Positions 7,220 to 9,224 of a stretch of DNA of 9,224 nucleotides are shown here, piece after piece. The stretch comes from Ignavibacteriales bacterium. Lineage in GTDB: Bacteria > Bacteroidota > Ignavibacteria > UBA10030. The notes below the pieces were generated by a model. It was not told the origin of the DNA and made no database searches. It worked only from the letters and a program-made list of their open reading frames with translations. Within the stretch, counting starts at the first letter, position 1. The number at the start of each line of letters is the position of its first letter. Location of the stretch: NCBI GenBank assembly GCA_016218005.1, contig JACRFF010000298.1:1-9224 (forward strand), read 5' to 3'. The position numbers were made by a program, and so were the translations under genes.

Positions 7220-8236
7220 CTACACCAACGTCCTTCCAATCGCTTCTGCGATGATACGCGCTTCGTGCATCATCTGCGTGAATTGGTCGGGATACAACGA
7301 CTGTGCGCCGTCTGATTTTGCGTGGTCAGGATCATTGTGGACTTCAACGAGAATGCCGTCAGCGCCGGCAGCCACGGCGGCGCGCGCCATCGGAATAACT
7401 TTGTCTCGAATCCCAATGCCGTGCGACGGATCTGCGATGATCGGCAAGTGGCTTTTTTTCTTCACCACCGGAATGGCGCCGATATCCATGGTATTGCGCG
7501 TGGCCGTCTCGAAGGTACGAATGCCCCGTTCACACAACATCACTTGATGATTGCCGCCGGAGAGTATGTACTCGGCAGACATCAGCCATTCCTCGATCGT
7601 GGCGGAAAGTCCACGCTTCAATAACACGGGTTTCGTTGCTTTGCCAAGGTCGCGCAGGAATGTAAAGTTTTGCATGTTGCGCGCACCAATCTGGAAAATA
7701 TCGGCGTAGCGTTCCACCATATCAATCTGGCTGCGGTCCATCACCTCGGTAATGACTTTCAACCCGAACTGATCGGCCGCCTGGCGCAGAAGTTTCAGTC
7801 CGTCTTCGCCAAGCCCTTGAAACGCATACGGCGAGGTGCGCGGTTTGAAAGCACCGCCGCGAAGCACTTTCACCCCCGCGTTCGCCACGTGCTCGGCAAT
7901 GGTGAATATCTGCGCTTCGCTTTCCACCGCACACGGCCCCGCCATCATCACGATTTCTTCGCCGCCGATCTTGACTCCTCCGACATTGATCACCGTGCCG
8001 TCGCGTTTGAACGAGCGGCTCGCCAATTTGTACGGCTCGGTAACGCGCACCACTTCGGCAACGCCCGGCAGCAATTCGATTTGGCGATGGTCGAAGTCCG
8101 GTCGGACGCCGATCGCGCCCAGCACGGTTTGCGCCACTCCGGTGGAACGGTGTATGTCAAACCCGTGTTCGTGCAAAACACGGATGATGTTTTCGATTTG
8201 AACTTCTGTTGTGCCCGGTTCTAAAACGACAACCAT
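7220..8236 (-). CDS. aroF: 3-deoxy-7-phosphoheptulonate (DAHP) synthase, type I-beta with N-terminal ferredoxin-like domain
   Basis: Condenses phosphoenolpyruvate with erythrose 4-phosphate to DAHP, the first committed step of the shikimate pathway. The 338-residue protein has an N-terminal ferredoxin-like regulatory domain (1-67), which in the Thermotoga maritima enzyme mediates Tyr/Phe inhibition. A TIM barrel follows. Visible active-site elements are AGPC with C102, [11 protein letters not shown] (131-141), GARNMQN (184-190), ADPSHG with H272, VEVH with E298, and KSDG with D309. C102, H272, E298 and D309 are the expected metal ligands and, as I recall, carry the same numbers as in the T. 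maritima enzyme, which supports the start chosen. No chorismate mutase domain is fused. The frame continues 7 codons upstream to a TTG, but that stretch holds the ribosome binding site. The symbol follows the usual naming of this family; aroA or aroG are also used. Confidence 0.94.
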   Translation of the reverse strand: MVVVLEPGTTEVQIENIIRVLHEHGFDIHRSTGVAQTVLGAIGVRPDFDHRQIELLPGVAEVVRVTEPYKLASRSFKRDGTVINVGGVKIGGEEIVMMAGPCAVESEAQIFTIAEHVANAGVKVLRGGAFKPRTSPYAFQGLGEDGLKLLRQAADQFGLKVITEVMDRSQIDMVERYADIFQIGARNMQNFTFLRDLGKATKPVLLKRGLSATIEEWLMSAEYILSGGNHQVMLCERGIRTFETATRNTMDIGAIPVVKKKSHLPIIADPSHGIGIRDKVIPMARAAVAAGADGILVEVHNDPDHAKSDGAQSLYPDQFTQMMHEARIIAEAIGRTLV

Positions 8237-8243
8237 TTCACGG

Positions 8244-8251
8244 TCCTTCCT
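8244..8251 (-). promoter_or_regulatory. Ribosome binding site fixing the DAHP synthase start at 8236
   Basis: On the minus strand AGGAAGGA lies 7 nt before the ATG at 8236. It overlaps the in-frame upstream codons, so the longer reading from a TTG at 8257 is unlikely. Confidence 0.8.
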
Positions 8252-8277
8252 CTGCAATCGTGTGTTACAAGTTCCTG

Positions 8278-9003
8278 TTAACTATATCGATCCAACTTGA
8301 ATTTTTCCCCAAGGTACAATTTGCGAGCTTCAGGGTCGTTCGCAAGAAACTCCGCCGTCCCCTGTTTCAAAATTTTTCCCTCGAACAATAAATAGGAATG
8401 GTCGGTGATCGAAAGTGTTTCGTGCACATTATGGTCGGTGATCAGCACGCCCAAGTTGCGTTCCTTGAGTTTAGAAACGGTCTTCATGATCTCTTCAACG
8501 GCAATGGGGTCGATGCCCGCAAACGGTTCGTCGAGCAGCATGAAACTCGGGTCGAGCGCCAACGCGCGGGCAATTTCCGTTCGCCGGCGTTCGCCGCCAG
8601 AAAGCACGTAGCCTTTGCTGTTGGCAATATACGCAAGACCAAATTCTTCGAGCAAGCGATCGCACTTTTCCATCTGAGACTTATGCGGGAGTTGCGTCGT
8701 TTGGAGAACGGCAAGAATGTTCTCGCGCACCGAAAGGCGCCGAAAGATCGAAGTTTCTTGCGGCAAATATCCGATGCCGCGCCGCGCTCGCCGATACATC
8801 GGATAGCCGGTAATTTCTTCGGCGCCAATAAACACACGACCTTGATTCGGGCGAATCATTCCGACGATCATGTAAAACGTCGTGGTTTTTCCGGCGCCGT
8901 TAGGACCCAGCAATCCGACAATTTCTCCTTGCCGCACCTGAACGCTCACATCGCTGACGACTGTGCGCTTCTTGTAGCGCTTTACCAATGCTTCCGACCG
9001 CAA
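8278..9003 (-). CDS. lptB: LptB, ATPase of the lipopolysaccharide export ABC transporter
   Basis: LptB is the cytoplasmic ATPase that, with LptF/LptG, extracts LPS from the inner membrane and pushes it along the Lpt bridge. From the TTG at 9003 the protein has 241 residues, the usual LptB length. Motifs are Walker A GPNGAGKT (33-40), Q-loop YLPQE (Q82), the characteristic [11 protein letters not shown] stretch, signature LSGGE (134-138) in [15 protein letters not shown], Walker [14 protein letters not shown] (E159 catalytic), and switch H191 in ITDHNVHET. These, with the short EEFGLAYI spacer, separate LptB from livG-type ABC ATPases. The frame stays open upstream through a TTG at 9030 to the window edge. 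The 9003 TTG has AAGGAG at 5 nt spacing and gives [10 protein letters not shown], matching LptB N-termini. lptA/lptC would be expected upstream, outside the window. A DAHP synthase gene follows after 41 nt. Confidence 0.93.
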   Translation of the reverse strand: MRSEALVKRYKKRTVVSDVSVQVRQGEIVGLLGPNGAGKTTTFYMIVGMIRPNQGRVFIGAEEITGYPMYRRARRGIGYLPQETSIFRRLSVRENILAVLQTTQLPHKSQMEKCDRLLEEFGLAYIANSKGYVLSGGERRRTEIARALALDPSFMLLDEPFAGIDPIAVEEIMKTVSKLKERNLGVLITDHNVHETLSITDHSYLLFEGKILKQGTAEFLANDPEARKLYLGEKFKLDRYS

Positions 9004-9008
9004 AACTT

Positions 9009-9014
9009 CTCCTT
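9009..9014 (-). promoter_or_regulatory. Ribosome binding site fixing a TTG start for lptB
   Basis: Minus-strand AAGGAG lies 5 nt before the TTG at 9003. The alternative in-frame TTG at 9030 has no purine-rich sequence at a suitable distance, and no in-frame ATG or GTG was found between 9003 and the window edge. Confidence 0.7.
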
Positions 9015-9077
9015 GGGCAGGCTTTGCCAATGACGCTTGTTGCGGCTCGTGGATCCGGACACGTATGCGCTTCGGCT

Positions 9078-9113
9078 GCCCGCCCGAACGACGTAGTCGG
9101 GCGAGGAGTCGGG
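9078..9113. repeat. GC-rich palindromic interspersed repeat, single-unit copy
   Basis: GCCCGCCCGAACGAC (9078-9092) is followed by GT and AGTCGGGCGAGGAGTCGGG (9095-9113). It is the same element as the one in the rsmD tail, without the 15-bp duplication and with one mismatch in the second segment. CGCCCGA (9081-9087) and TCGGGCG (9097-9103) form a perfect 7-bp stem with a 9-nt loop. It lies 75 nt upstream of the lptB start and directly beside the tandem array. Confidence 0.75.
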
Positions 9114-9122
9114 ATTTCGGCG

Positions 9123-9224
9123 AGCCTTCGCGTGAGCCTTCGGGCCGAAGCCTTCGGGCTGTGCCCTTCGGGCGAAGCCTTCGGGCTGAGCCCTTCGGGC
9201 GAAGCCTTCGGGCTGAGCCCTTCG
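9123..9224. repeat. Tandem array of TTCG-loop hairpins, 27-bp unit, cut by the window edge
   Basis: The unit is AGCCTTCGGGCTGA (14 nt) followed by GCCCTTCGGGCGA (13 nt). Near-identical copies occupy 9149-9175 (one mismatch) and 9176-9202, with 22 nt of a third at 9203-9224. Degenerate half-units start at 9123 and 9135. Each half is a small hairpin: AGCC/GGCT around TTCG (for example 9176-9187), a C(UUCG)G tetraloop if transcribed, and GCCC/GGGC around TTC (9190-9200). The unit length is a multiple of three, and the minus strand of the unit has no stop codon in any frame. The full array size is unknown. Confidence 0.85.

Noticed and set aside
6990..7547. Plus-strand open frame across the tyrA start and the DAHP synthase 3' end
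   Set aside because: It is antisense to two well-supported enzymes, crosses their junction, and has no domain-like sequence.
7670..8224. Plus-strand open frame opposite the DAHP synthase gene
   Set aside because: His/Arg-rich translation with no motif, fully antisense to an enzyme whose metal ligands are all intact.
8398..9033. Long open frame on the plus strand opposite lptB
   Set aside because: It lies antisense to a gene with every ABC ATPase motif, and its translation shows no recognisable domain; the openness follows from codon bias of lptB.
9123..9224. CRISPR-like repetitive array
   Set aside because: The 27-bp units are directly adjacent with no unique spacers, and the repeat is a chain of small hairpins; no cas gene is present.

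Overview
The window holds part of a diderm (Gram-negative-type) bacterial chromosome. An LptB-type ABC ATPase implies LPS export, and the rest are bacterial housekeeping genes. Composition looks moderate, around half G+C by eye. Gene order and protein style would fit the Bacteroidota/Chlorobiota/Ignavibacteria neighbourhood, but that placement is a low-confidence inference; nothing here fixes the phylum.

Left two-thirds, + strand (1-6025). A tightly packed run of co-directional genes: the last codons of hrcA, grpE, dnaJ, a membrane-anchored ComEA-like helix-hairpin-helix protein, a PilM-like actin-fold protein, rsmD, coaD, a class I aminotransferase and an FmdB-type zinc-ribbon protein. Three junctions overlap by 1-4 nt (dnaJ/comEA-like, pilM-like/rsmD, rsmD/coaD), which indicates translational coupling. 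Only the grpE-dnaJ gap (103 nt) and the coaD-aminotransferase gap (75 nt) are large, and each contains an inverted repeat. The first three genes form the heat-shock repressor/cochaperone set; dnaK is not adjacent.

Right third, - strand (6039-9003, read right to left). lptB, a type I-beta DAHP synthase (first step of the shikimate pathway) and a TyrA-type prephenate dehydrogenase with a C-terminal ACT domain. This cluster converges on the + strand run, with only 13 nt between the fmdB and tyrA stop codons. The + strand aminotransferase close to these genes makes it a reasonable candidate for the transamination step of aromatic synthesis, although aspartate is the default substrate.

Three starts were placed inside longer open frames. 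lptB begins at a TTG (9003) and the DAHP synthase at an ATG (8236), each behind a strong Shine-Dalgarno sequence. tyrA begins at an ATG (7133), chosen from family fit.

The unusual part is a GC-rich repeat family. One palindromic element sits near the right edge (9078-9113), and a related, internally duplicated copy lies inside the 3' end of rsmD (3831-3886). There it supplies part of a roughly 40-residue tail beyond the normal end of the methyltransferase. Next to the right-edge copy starts a 27-bp tandem array of TTCG-loop hairpins (9149 to the window end). It is frame-preserving and free of stop codons in all three - strand frames. I see no phage, IS element, CRISPR array, tRNA or rRNA, and no new multi-gene system.
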